DNA of 6,655 bases from Pyrinomonadaceae bacterium (GTDB lineage: Bacteria > Acidobacteriota > Blastocatellia > Pyrinomonadales > Pyrinomonadaceae): the NCBI GenBank assembly GCA_013812565.1, contig JACCTF010000322.1, forward strand, positions 1 through 6,655, written 5' to 3'. Both the position numbers and the translations under genes were made by a program. The notes under the pieces are model-generated. The model worked only from the letters and a program-made list of their open reading frames with translations. It did no database searches and was not told the origin of the DNA. Shown one piece after another: positions 1-6,262 of the stretch. How positions within the stretch are numbered: position 1 is the first letter of the stretch; each line of letters starts with the position of its first letter.

Positions 1-228
1 ATTTAAGATACGGTATGAACCCTCATCATTAGTTATCGCCGACTGCGGGCGAATCAAGTTCGGACCCGCAACCGTAATTGTTACATTTGGGACGGCCGCA
101 CTGTTCACGTCGGTCACTGTACCTTCAATCGAACCCGTCGTCGACGTCTGCGCTGCGGCACTCACCGCAAAGAGCGCCACGTACAAAGCGAGCGCTACGG
201 CGCTAAACGTTCGAATAGATTTGTTCAT
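1..228 (-). CDS. Exported carboxypeptidase-regulatory-like domain protein, N-terminal part only (probable TonB-dependent receptor)
   Basis: The frame is open from an ATG at 228 down to base 1, giving 76 residues; the rest lies outside the window. A Shine-Dalgarno match (AGGAAAGGA on the minus strand, bases 238-246) sits about nine bases before the ATG and supports this start. Residues 1-26 look like a Sec signal peptide: MNKSIR, a hydrophobic core around 8-22, then an A-x-A cleavage site before Gln27. From about residue 32 the pattern GSIEGTVTDVNSAAVPNVTI followed by TNDEGSYRI is typical of a carboxypeptidase-regulatory-like (CarboxypepD_reg) beta-sandwich. In this family context that domain usually precedes an outer-membrane TonB-dependent receptor barrel, as in the neighbouring gene. 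The receptor identity is inferred, because other surface proteins also begin this way. It is only distantly similar to the equivalent domain of the neighbour, so a recent tandem duplication is unlikely. The gene lies downstream of that receptor on the same strand but behind a terminator. Confidence 0.85.
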   Translation of the reverse strand, partial: MNKSIRTFSAVALALYVALFAVSAAAQTSTTGSIEGTVTDVNSAAVPNVTITVAGPNLIRPQSAITNDEGSYRILN

Positions 229-306
229 AATGATTATTCCTTTCCTGGTTAATGCTTCAAGCTAAATGGTTACTTTAGATTTACTTATTCACTTCTCCTG
301 CGGACA

Positions 307-337
307 TCTAGTAGGCAACTAGAAAGCCAGTGTGGCT
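307..337. repeat. Two adjacent small inverted repeats in the leader of the 1-228 gene
   Basis: TCTAGT (307-312) and ACTAGA (318-323) form a perfect 6-bp inverted repeat around five bases. AGCCA (325-329) and TGGCT (333-337) form a 5-bp stem with a three-base loop directly beside it. They lie roughly 80-110 bases upstream of the ATG at 228 and could be an operator or small mRNA hairpins. Arms this short can arise by chance, so the role is speculative. Confidence 0.3.
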
Positions 338-476
338 AATGAATGAAATATCTGCGTAAAGGTGTGATCCGAATACTGTTAACATTTTGTCAAACTTGTT
401 TTTCGATGTCAGGCCAAACTTGGAAAAACAAAATTTTGAATGAAATACAACTTTTTGAATAGCTGGCGGTACGCAC

Positions 477-644
477 TGGGTCAGCACATGGTTGGCACAA
501 GTGACGGCTGAAGCGTGAAAGAGCTTTGACCAGAACTAATTGAAAGCAGCGCTGGCCGACCCGATATGTTGGGTGCGGGATGGGCAATTCGCACTTTAGT
601 CTTTCAAACCCGTACGTCACATGTGCTCATGATGTGCTGACCCA
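477..644. repeat. Imperfect 30-bp inverted repeat enclosing about 108 bases
   Basis: The plus-strand segment 477-506 begins TGGGTCAGCACAT and ends GTGACG. The reverse complement of 615-644 begins and ends identically. The two 30-base arms agree at 25 positions, including an uninterrupted run of 13. Some complementarity continues inward, for example TGAAAGA at 515-521 against TCTTTCA at 600-606. No transposase or reading frame of substance lies between the arms, and I find no clear target-site duplication directly at the arm ends. It could be a decayed miniature transposable element, a dispersed intergenic repeat, or a structured RNA. The arms are directly visible; the identity is not known. 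Confidence 0.6.
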
Positions 645-661
645 CAGCAGATGGTTGACAT

Positions 662-695
662 AAAAAAGCCTGCCGAAACGATCCAGCAGGCTTTT
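662..695 (-). terminator. Rho-independent terminator of the TonB-dependent receptor gene
   Basis: AAAAGCCTGC at 664-673 and GCAGGCTTTT at 686-695 form a perfect 10-bp inverted repeat around a 12-base loop. Read on the minus strand, the GC-rich core GCCTGC/GCAGGC is followed by six T residues (complement of 662-667), the standard intrinsic terminator layout. It starts about 30 bases after the TAA at 724-726, so it should end the receptor transcript and separate it from the gene starting at 228. Plus-strand function is less likely because only four T residues follow the stem in that direction. Confidence 0.9.
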
Positions 696-723
696 CATTA
701 ATCAAGACGAAGTGTCTTTTTGT

Positions 724-3700
724 TTAAAAAGAGAAGCGTGCTCCGAGTTGTATAACGCGAGACTCGCGCGCGCTTGTGAACTTGCCGAATGCGCTTCTGT
801 TTGGATCAATCGTTCCGTCGGGATTGCGAACGATAGAATTGAGGTTGAGGTTCAAGCCTGTAGGTACTGTACCGCCAGAAGTTGTTGACTCATCGTTTGG
901 CCCGAACTGGGTGTGATTGAAAGCGTTGAACGCTTCAAAACGCAACTCAAGATTTGTTGACTCCGTGAACTGCAGCATCTTTACGAGACTCACGTTAAAG
1001 TTGTTGATACCGTTCTTTGCACGGAACTGACCAGGGCCGGATGTGCCGCGACGGGCGCAAACAGCGAGGTTTCCACAAGTTAGAGTAGCGTCTCTAAACG
1101 CATCGGCATTGAACGCCCGCTCCCGGTTTTCACGTGGGTCGAGATATGTAAAGGCTGTCCCAATATCTGCAAAGGAGGTAACGCCACCGCCCGTGCCGGT
1201 AGTGTTGGTCACGTTATTTACAGTGAATGGTCTGCCGGACTCCAAGGTGTAAATCCCACGAAGACTGAAGCCACCGAGAAGTGTCTTGGTAAAGCCACTG
1301 GACTTATTGCCAAATGGAAGCTCATAGATAAAGCTTCCGACCAACCGGTGCGGAACATCATCTGGTGACAATCCACGACCAAAACTGCGGTCGACAATAT
1401 CGAGAGTTCCGCGATTCGTGTCGAGTCCTGCTAAGTCGGTGATTGACTTCGAGAAGGTATACGCCACCTGGAACAAAAGGCCATCAGCAAAGCGCCTCGT
1501 AACATTAGCTTGCAGTGAGTTATACCAAGAGTTACCGGCAGCGACCTGCGATGCAATCCCTTGGGCAACGTCTGTATTCACACGACGGGCATTGATATTA
1601 GTTCCCCCGATGGTCGGAGCAAAACGCTCGGCAGCAGAAAAGCTATCCGGGTAGGCCAGGAAGGAGGTTCCGTAAGCCGGATTGAGTTGTTCAATAGCGT
1701 AGAGCTTGCGGCCGCGGTTGCCGACATAGCTCACCGAAGCTACATAGTTCGTGAGAAAGCTACGCTCAAGGGTTAGATTGTACTGATACGTATACGGCGT
1801 GCGAATGCGTGGATCAAGCGCGCGATTGAGCGCAGTCAACCTGGTTGCACCAGATACACGTCTGGTGTTCGAGCTAACGCCAAGATTAGGTGATGTGAGG
1901 TTGAGAAACGGATTCTCAATCGTTGGCTGAAGAAGCTCAGTTTCTCCAGTAGTGCTCGTCGGAGCAGGATTGCCGAAGTTCGGATAAGGGTCTGGCCCGA
2001 AGGGGTTTGCGAGAAGTCCACCCACTTCCTCAAAATACGCATTAGTACCCTGATACCCTGGAGCCGTAAGTTGTTGGAGTGCAGTGTCGCCAATAATCGA
2101 TCCGTAGAAGACACCGAAGCCGCCACGGATCACAGTCGCGTTATCGCCAAGCAGCGTACGGAACATGCTGCCGTCAGAGGTTTGTGGCGAGTAAGCAAAG
2201 CCGAACCTCGGCGCGAAGTTATTTAGATCCCTACTAACGCCGCCATCGGGTACTGTGCCACCCAGGTCTGGATCGGGGTCGCCTGGGTAAAGTAGACCGA
2301 GTGGAGCCCTTCGACCGGCCCCAATAATGATAGGTACTCCCTGGGGTGTGCGAAGCTGACCGCTAGCAAGAAGCTGCGATGATATACCGCGAGCCGCAGC
2401 AGTGGGACGATAGTACCCGACGCGGTTATATAAATCGGTTAAAGGTCCGACATACTCATAGCGCAAGCCAAGCGAAAAGGTTAGTGCAGGGGAAACACGC
2501 CAGTTATCTTGCACAAAACCTGCTACCCCGAACTGCCGGAAGTCACGCTCTCCATTTGAGCCGAACTGAATATATCCAGGCGAATTTCCGATCAGCAGGT
2601 CGGCCAAATCATCTCCAGTGGTATTGGCTTCCTCGAATGCCGAGTAACCAATGATACCCTGGTTGATAAAGAGGAAGTCTGTGTTCTGCTTGTATTTGGT
2701 TCCGTCAACGCCAAACTTGAAGCGATGATTGCCAAAAGCATAGCTAACCGAGTCTTGGATTTGGAAGTTTTCAGTTACGCGTGCTTGTGGACCTTGAAAT
2801 GTGTTGCCAAGCCTGAGCTGGCGGTCGTCAAGAAAGATAAACGGCGGCCCTGCAAATTGCGGAGCAGCAACAAAATTTGCCGTGAAGCCGATTTGCGACG
2901 GTGTAGATTGGTTATCAGGTGCCAAACTAGGGAAGTCGTTACGGGCATACCCGGCAAGGAACGAGTTGACTAGGGTTGGTGAGATCGTGTACGTGTGACG
3001 CGCTACGACATTATACGTCGTACGCAGATCATTCGATCCAAAGCCCGGGACATTAGCGCCGTTAGTAGTTCCACTAAAAGGAAATGGACTCAGCGTCGCG
3101 TTGTCGTAGTAGTTAAAGGTGAAACCCAGGTTCTGTTTGTCAGTAACTAGGGGGTCAACGCGCGCCGTGAACACGTCGAAGTTACGAATCTCATTGGCTG
3201 CTACCGTAGATTGCCCGTTCGCATTACCGGTTGGGAGGAAGCCGAGGTAGTACAAACCAATCGGGCTGAACCGCGAAGACGGAATTTGTTGTCTTAGTGT
3301 CTGCCCCGGAGCAATCGAACCCGAAAGTATAGGGAACGGCGCACCCGTTGCAGGGTCTAGAAGGGGAATAGGCGATGCCGTTGAGGAAGCGGCCCTGCGG
3401 GTGAAGATGCCTTGTTTCTCTTCAGCCGATGGAAGGTTTGAAAGCTGATTACTCGAACCAATGAGCTGTCGTCGTCCCTCATAATCTGCGAAGAAGAAGG
3501 CGCGGTTCTTGCCACTGTAAAAGGCTGGACCGCCTTCGCCAAAGCGTGGCAGATATATCGGCCCGCCGATTTGACCGCCGAATTCCTTGCGCTCATAACG
3601 GCGGCGAAAATCGTCTCTAGTTCCTGCTCGCGGCGTGTCCGATGGATCGTTCTGATCAAAGTAGCGCGCCGCCGAGAGCACCGTTGGCCGGTAGAAAACC

Positions 3701-4476
3701 CGAACGTTGCCGTGAAACCCGTTCGTTCCACTCTTCGTCACCACGTTGATAACGGCACCTGTATTACGGCCAAATTCGGCCTCATAGTTTGACGTAAGAA
3801 GCCGGAACTCTTGAACCGCATCGGGGCGTGGTTGAAACCCTGCCTGCCCACCTACGGCAATCTCATTGTTATTAGACCCGTCAAGTTGGAAGTTATTCTC
3901 AACTCCTCGTGCCCCATTAGCGCGGATGGTGCCCGCTGCGTTCGTTGTGACACCTGGTTGGAGCAATGCAAGGTCAAGTATGTTGCGGCCATCCAATGGT
4001 AGTCCTATTACCCGACGCGGGTCGACAGTCGTACCGAGCGTTGGCGATTCGCGGTCAACAAGTTCTTGCCCTGCTGTGACGGTGACCTCGTCGGTTGTGC
4101 CTGACAGACCGAGCGCAGTATCGAGTCGAACACTGCGATTCGGTTCAACCCTAGCGCTTCTAAGCTGTGCTTCAGCAAAGCCGGAGGCCGTGATGATAAC
4201 GTCGTAGGTGGCTGGCTCAATCTCAAGAAACTGGAACACACCTTCATCATTCGTTTGAACGGTGCGAACGTCTTGTTGTGTGACAGAATTTACAAGCCTG
4301 ACACCGGCACCCGCAACTACAGCCCCATTCGGATCGGTTACTGTTCCGCTGATGTTTCCGCGGGTACCTTGAGCTAACGTAAGCGTTGTCGTGAGAAGCG
4401 CGCAGCATACCACTGCAATGACGTATTGGAGCAAGCGTGGCTGACGCTCCACTACTTGCAAGTTAAATGCATCCAT
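724..4476 (-). CDS. Oar-like TonB-dependent outer-membrane receptor with N-terminal carboxypeptidase-regulatory-like domain
   Basis: This intact 1250-residue protein starts at ATG 4476, preceded by GAGAGGA (4482-4488 on the minus strand), and ends with TAA at 724-726. A signal peptide covers about residues 1-35 (hydrophobic stretch 18-35, likely cut after TLA). A carboxypeptidase-regulatory-like domain follows at about 40-120 (GNISGTVTDPNGAVVAGAGV, then TNDEGVFQF). DEVTVTAG at 129-136 resembles a TonB box. A plug domain spans about 145-255, with LPLDGRNILDLALLQPGV and the hallmark INVVTKSGTNGFHG. The beta-barrel follows, with FGGQIGGPI (299-307), KNRAFFFADYEGRR (323-336), PHRL at 1042, ELRFEAFNAFNHTQFG (1177-1192), and a terminal Phe in ARFSF typical of outer-membrane barrels. 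Family knowledge says such proteins import or handle large substrates using TonB energy, but the substrate cannot be read from sequence. No SusD-like partner lies beside it. Cys1134 and Cys1140 may form a loop disulfide. The gene appears monocistronic, with a terminator downstream. Confidence 0.95.
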   Translation of the reverse strand: MDAFNLQVVERQPRLLQYVIAVVCCALLTTTLTLAQGTRGNISGTVTDPNGAVVAGAGVRLVNSVTQQDVRTVQTNDEGVFQFLEIEPATYDVIITASGFAEAQLRSARVEPNRSVRLDTALGLSGTTDEVTVTAGQELVDRESPTLGTTVDPRRVIGLPLDGRNILDLALLQPGVTTNAAGTIRANGARGVENNFQLDGSNNNEIAVGGQAGFQPRPDAVQEFRLLTSNYEAEFGRNTGAVINVVTKSGTNGFHGNVRVFYRPTVLSAARYFDQNDPSDTPRAGTRDDFRRRYERKEFGGQIGGPIYLPRFGEGGPAFYSGKNRAFFFADYEGRRQLIGSSNQLSNLPSAEEKQGIFTRRAASSTASPIPLLDPATGAPFPILSGSIAPGQTLRQQIPSSRFSPIGLYYLGFLPTGNANGQSTVAANEIRNFDVFTARVDPLVTDKQNLGFTFNYYDNATLSPFPFSGTTNGANVPGFGSNDLRTTYNVVARHTYTISPTLVNSFLAGYARNDFPSLAPDNQSTPSQIGFTANFVAAPQFAGPPFIFLDDRQLRLGNTFQGPQARVTENFQIQDSVSYAFGNHRFKFGVDGTKYKQNTDFLFINQGIIGYSAFEEANTTGDDLADLLIGNSPGYIQFGSNGERDFRQFGVAGFVQDNWRVSPALTFSLGLRYEYVGPLTDLYNRVGYYRPTAAARGISSQLLASGQLRTPQGVPIIIGAGRRAPLGLLYPGDPDPDLGGTVPDGGVSRDLNNFAPRFGFAYSPQTSDGSMFRTLLGDNATVIRGGFGVFYGSIIGDTALQQLTAPGYQGTNAYFEEVGGLLANPFGPDPYPNFGNPAPTSTTGETELLQPTIENPFLNLTSPNLGVSSNTRRVSGATRLTALNRALDPRIRTPYTYQYNLTLERSFLTNYVASVSYVGNRGRKLYAIEQLNPAYGTSFLAYPDSFSAAERFAPTIGGTNINARRVNTDVAQGIASQVAAGNSWYNSLQANVTRRFADGLLFQVAYTFSKSITDLAGLDTNRGTLDIVDRSFGRGLSPDDVPHRLVGSFIYELPFGNKSSGFTKTLLGGFSLRGIYTLESGRPFTVNNVTNTTGTGGGVTSFADIGTAFTYLDPRENRERAFNADAFRDATLTCGNLAVCARRGTSGPGQFRAKNGINNFNVSLVKMLQFTESTNLELRFEAFNAFNHTQFGPNDESTTSGGTVPTGLNLNLNSIVRNPDGTIDPNRSAFGKFTSARESRVIQLGARFSF

Positions 4477-4515
4477 AATTTTCCTCTCGATACTTTAATT
4501 ATTTGTTTGGTTGGT

Positions 4516-4536
4516 TGCTGCACTCATTTCGCAGCA
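4516..4536 (-). repeat. Hairpin in the receptor mRNA leader
   Basis: TGCTGC (4516-4521) and GCAGCA (4531-4536) form a perfect 6-bp inverted repeat around nine bases. It lies about 28 bases upstream of the receptor Shine-Dalgarno on the minus strand. There is no T-run after it; an A/C-rich stretch follows instead, so it is not an intrinsic terminator. It may stabilise the mRNA or bind a regulator. Its function is inferred only from position. Confidence 0.35.
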
Positions 4537-4663
4537 CATAAGAGTGTTAGATAGTGGGACCATCCGGTAACCCAGCAAAGGTTGTTCCGCGTATGGGGAG
4601 CCACACGAAAGCTAGTCATTTGCTCATTTTGCTTCGGAGCGCGCTGTTTCTCAATTAATCTTT

Positions 4664-4679
4664 ATCCAAATGATTGGAT
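4664..4679. promoter_or_regulatory. Inverted repeat ATCCAA-N4-TTGGAT, candidate operator
   Basis: Two perfect 6-bp arms, ATCCAA at 4664-4669 and TTGGAT at 4674-4679, flank four bases in the middle of the divergent intergenic region. This is where a dimeric regulator of one or both genes could bind. TTTGGA at 4693-4698 repeats the right arm in the same orientation, in shifted form. No regulator gene is present in the window and the motif is not one I recognise, so this stays a candidate. Confidence 0.3.
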
Positions 4680-4781
4680 GCGTTTCCGAGAATTTGGAAA
4701 GGGGTTTTAACGGGTGCTGCATTGATTACTGTAAACAACGTTATAAGTGTGCAGAGGTCGCGACTGTTTTATTAATCCTTG

Positions 4782-4790
4782 TGATAGAAT
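4782..4790 (+). promoter_or_regulatory. Candidate extended -10 promoter for the 406-residue protein gene
   Basis: TGATAGAAT matches an extended -10 element (TG, one base, then TAGAAT against TATAAT). The region about 17 bases upstream (around GACTGT, 4762-4767) is a poor -35, which is tolerated at extended -10 promoters. Transcription would start near 4797, giving a leader of about 140 bases before the ATG at 4939. This rests on motif resemblance only. Confidence 0.4.
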
Positions 4791-4924
4791 CCGATTCGCA
4801 AAAGGCGGTTGAAACGTAAGCGGCACTCAGCATTGTTCTCTTTGATCTTTACCCATCCTACTCTTTCTTTAACGCTTCAAAGTTCGGCTTCTGACATGCT
4901 GAAGCTTGAACGATTCTCCCTCAC

Positions 4925-4931
4925 GAGCAGG
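4925..4931 (+). promoter_or_regulatory. Ribosome binding site that favours the ATG at 4939
   Basis: GAGCAGG lies seven bases before ATG 4939 and is a moderate Shine-Dalgarno match. The alternative in-frame TTG at 4906 would add 11 residues but has no recognisable Shine-Dalgarno in front of it. The protein beginning MSPNVTSTNPVVQAIV is therefore preferred. Confidence 0.55.
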
Positions 4932-4938
4932 TTTCTTA

Positions 4939-6159
4939 ATGAGTCCAAACGTCACCTCTACTAATCCGGTGGTGCAAGCCATCGTTGCCGGCACGGCTCC
5001 ACAGGCAGCGCGGATGGCGGCGGCGCGTGGACTCCTGCCGCTGGCGCAAACTGATCTGCTTGAAGTATTGGTGGCTCTGCGCGCAAGCGATGATGCGGAG
5101 CTTGCACGAACGGCGGAAGCGACGCTTGAAGCGCAGGAGGCAGATCAGTTGCTGAGCGTTGCACAGGCGGTCGATACCGCGCCCGCCGTGCTCGGCTATC
5201 TGGCAACGCGCGCGGGTGCAGCGCGTGAACTCTATGAAACTGTGACGCTGAATCCGCAGACGCCTGATGAAGCGGTGGCGCTGTTGGCGAAGGCGACAAC
5301 CGACGGATCTTTGCTGGAGCTAATCGCAGTCAATCAGCAACGGTTGATTCGCGCGCCGGGGATTATTGAAGCGGTGATTGCCAATCCGGCCCGTACGCCG
5401 GAAGCCGAACGGCGTGTGCGCGAAACGCAGCGCGAGTTTTTCGAGAAGGAACGCGGCGCGCAGCAGATCGCTGATGAACTACGCGCGCGCGGTCAGACTG
5501 CGGCCGCTGAGTTTATCGAAACGGCTGAGTCGCTCGGCGCGACGAACCATCTCGCCATTGAAGACGCGTGGTTGATCGCCGAGCATATCGAGGTTTCCGA
5601 TGCCGACATCGATGATTCGTGGCTTGAGCATGTGGCGCTTGACCGCCTTGAAGAACTCTATGACGACAGCTTCGAACAGCGTTCGGCTAATGCCGAGCGT
5701 GTTATTGCGGAAACGCTTAATGAGACTGGCGAGCTTGCGCCGGAACGCATCTCGTTGATCCGCCGCATCATGCTGATGTCCATTAAGGACCGCATCAAGC
5801 TCGCGATGAAGGGCGACCGCGAAGCGCGCGCTATCTTTATCCGTGATTCTAATAGGATTGTTGCCACGGCCGTTATACACAACCCGCGCATTACTGATCA
5901 GGAAATTGAGGGAATCGCCGCCATGCGCACCGTCACCGAAGAGGTGCTGCGATTGATTGCGCAGAATCGCAAGTGGGCCAAGTCCTACCCTGTTATTCAC
6001 AATCTTGCGCGCAACCCGCGCACGCCGATTGCCGCCTCGATGAGCATCCTACCCCGCCTCCAGGCTAAAGATTTACAAGGCATCTCGCAGAATCGCAACG
6101 TCTCGGATGCCATCCGCCGTCAGGCAAACCGCCTCTCACAGACCCGCGCTGGACACTGA
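4939..6159 (+). CDS. Uncharacterised 406-residue helical-repeat protein, predicted cytoplasmic
   Basis: The start is ATG 4939 (Shine-Dalgarno GAGCAGG at 4925-4931) and the stop is TGA 6157-6159; an in-frame TTG at 4906 is the alternative start. There is no signal peptide or membrane segment. The protein is rich in Ala, Glu, Arg and Leu and looks almost wholly helical. An N-terminal part (about 8-160) begins NPVVQAIVAGTAPQAARMAA and carries NPQTPDE (105-111) and NPARTPE (149-155). The charged EFFEKERGAQQIADELRARG (166-185) follows, then an acidic stretch at about 205-245. A basic block, MSIKDRIKLAMKGDREAR (280-297), leads into a C-terminal repeat region with NPRITDQE (315-322) and NPRTPIA (359-365). 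The recurring Asn-Pro-x-x-(Thr/Pro) turns between helices recall HEAT-like or leucine-rich-variant solenoids, which suggests a protein-binding scaffold. I recall similar hypothetical proteins in Acidobacteriota and deltaproteobacterial lineages, with no assigned function. No catalytic motif is visible. It is transcribed away from the receptor and has no same-strand partner here. Confidence 0.85.
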   Translation: MSPNVTSTNPVVQAIVAGTAPQAARMAAARGLLPLAQTDLLEVLVALRASDDAELARTAEATLEAQEADQLLSVAQAVDTAPAVLGYLATRAGAARELYETVTLNPQTPDEAVALLAKATTDGSLLELIAVNQQRLIRAPGIIEAVIANPARTPEAERRVRETQREFFEKERGAQQIADELRARGQTAAAEFIETAESLGATNHLAIEDAWLIAEHIEVSDADIDDSWLEHVALDRLEELYDDSFEQRSANAERVIAETLNETGELAPERISLIRRIMLMSIKDRIKLAMKGDREARAIFIRDSNRIVATAVIHNPRITDQEIEGIAAMRTVTEEVLRLIAQNRKWAKSYPVIHNLARNPRTPIAASMSILPRLQAKDLQGISQNRNVSDAIRRQANRLSQTRAGH

Positions 6160-6262
6160 AAGGCAGTAGGCAAGCGTTGATTGGATGTCGCTGGGCGCCA
6201 AGTTTATATTTCATCTGAGGGCTGTCGCAACTACGCCTATTTTCTGCCCAGTGTCTACTGCT

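Larger units (their letters stand above)
229..661. other. Intergenic region: leader of the 1-228 gene plus repeat-containing sequence
   Basis: No convincing gene lies here. The left part (229 to about 350) should be the 5' leader of the minus-strand gene starting at 228. It has a Shine-Dalgarno at 238-246 and two small inverted repeats at 307-337. A TTGACA hexamer reads on the minus strand at 389-394, but I cannot find a good -10 element at normal spacing, so I do not call a promoter. Bases about 380-460 are AT-rich. An 11-base direct repeat TGAATGAAATA occurs at 340-350 and 437-447. The right part (477-644) is an imperfect inverted repeat, listed separately. A minus-strand reading frame at 390-620 begins with GTG, lacks a ribosome binding site and lies partly inside the repeat, so it is not called. 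Confidence 0.6.
4477..4938. other. Divergent intergenic region between the receptor gene and the 406-residue protein gene
   Basis: No gene is supported here. The left part is the receptor leader: a Shine-Dalgarno at 4482-4488, an A/C-rich unstructured stretch (about 4491-4515 on the minus strand) and a 6-bp hairpin at 4516-4536. The middle holds a 16-bp inverted repeat at 4664-4679, with TTTCC (4683-4687) and GGAAA (4696-4700) just to its right. The right part has a candidate extended -10 promoter at 4782-4790 for the plus-strand gene, then a leader of about 140 bases. That leader contains GCTTC (4887-4891) and GAAGC (4901-4905), which can pair. I could not find a convincing -35/-10 pair for the receptor gene. 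Confidence 0.6.

Noticed and set aside
378..394. TTGACA on the minus strand (389-394) as the -35 of a promoter for the 1-228 gene
   Set aside because: No acceptable -10 hexamer lies 16-18 bases downstream; the nearest candidate, TATTCG, is only 12 bases away.
390..620. Minus-strand 76-codon reading frame in the spacer between the two exported-protein genes
   Set aside because: It starts with GTG, has no Shine-Dalgarno, overlaps the inverted repeat, and its product shows no domain, signal or family pattern. It is most likely a chance frame through repeat sequence.
3357..3731. 124-codon frame on the same strand inside the receptor gene
   Set aside because: It is embedded in another frame of an intact receptor whose conserved plug and barrel motifs cover the same bases; its product has no recognisable features.
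3866..4207. Plus-strand 113-codon frame opposite the receptor N-terminal region
   Set aside because: It is antisense to the plug domain coding sequence, with no ribosome binding site or protein family signal.
4723..4747. TTGATT and TATAAG on the plus strand as a promoter for the 406-residue protein gene
   Set aside because: The spacing is about 14 bases, too short for a standard sigma-70 promoter; the extended -10 at 4782-4790 is preferred.
5479..6000. Minus-strand 173-codon frame opposite the 406-residue protein gene
   Set aside because: It lies wholly antisense to a well-supported gene, shows no family motif, and is explained by that gene's codon bias.
6163..6261. GCAGTAG (6163-6169) and CTACTGC (6255-6261) as a possible shared terminator or repeat in the convergent gap
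   Set aside because: The arms are only 7 bp, are 85 bases apart, and have no adjacent T-run; chance is a sufficient explanation.
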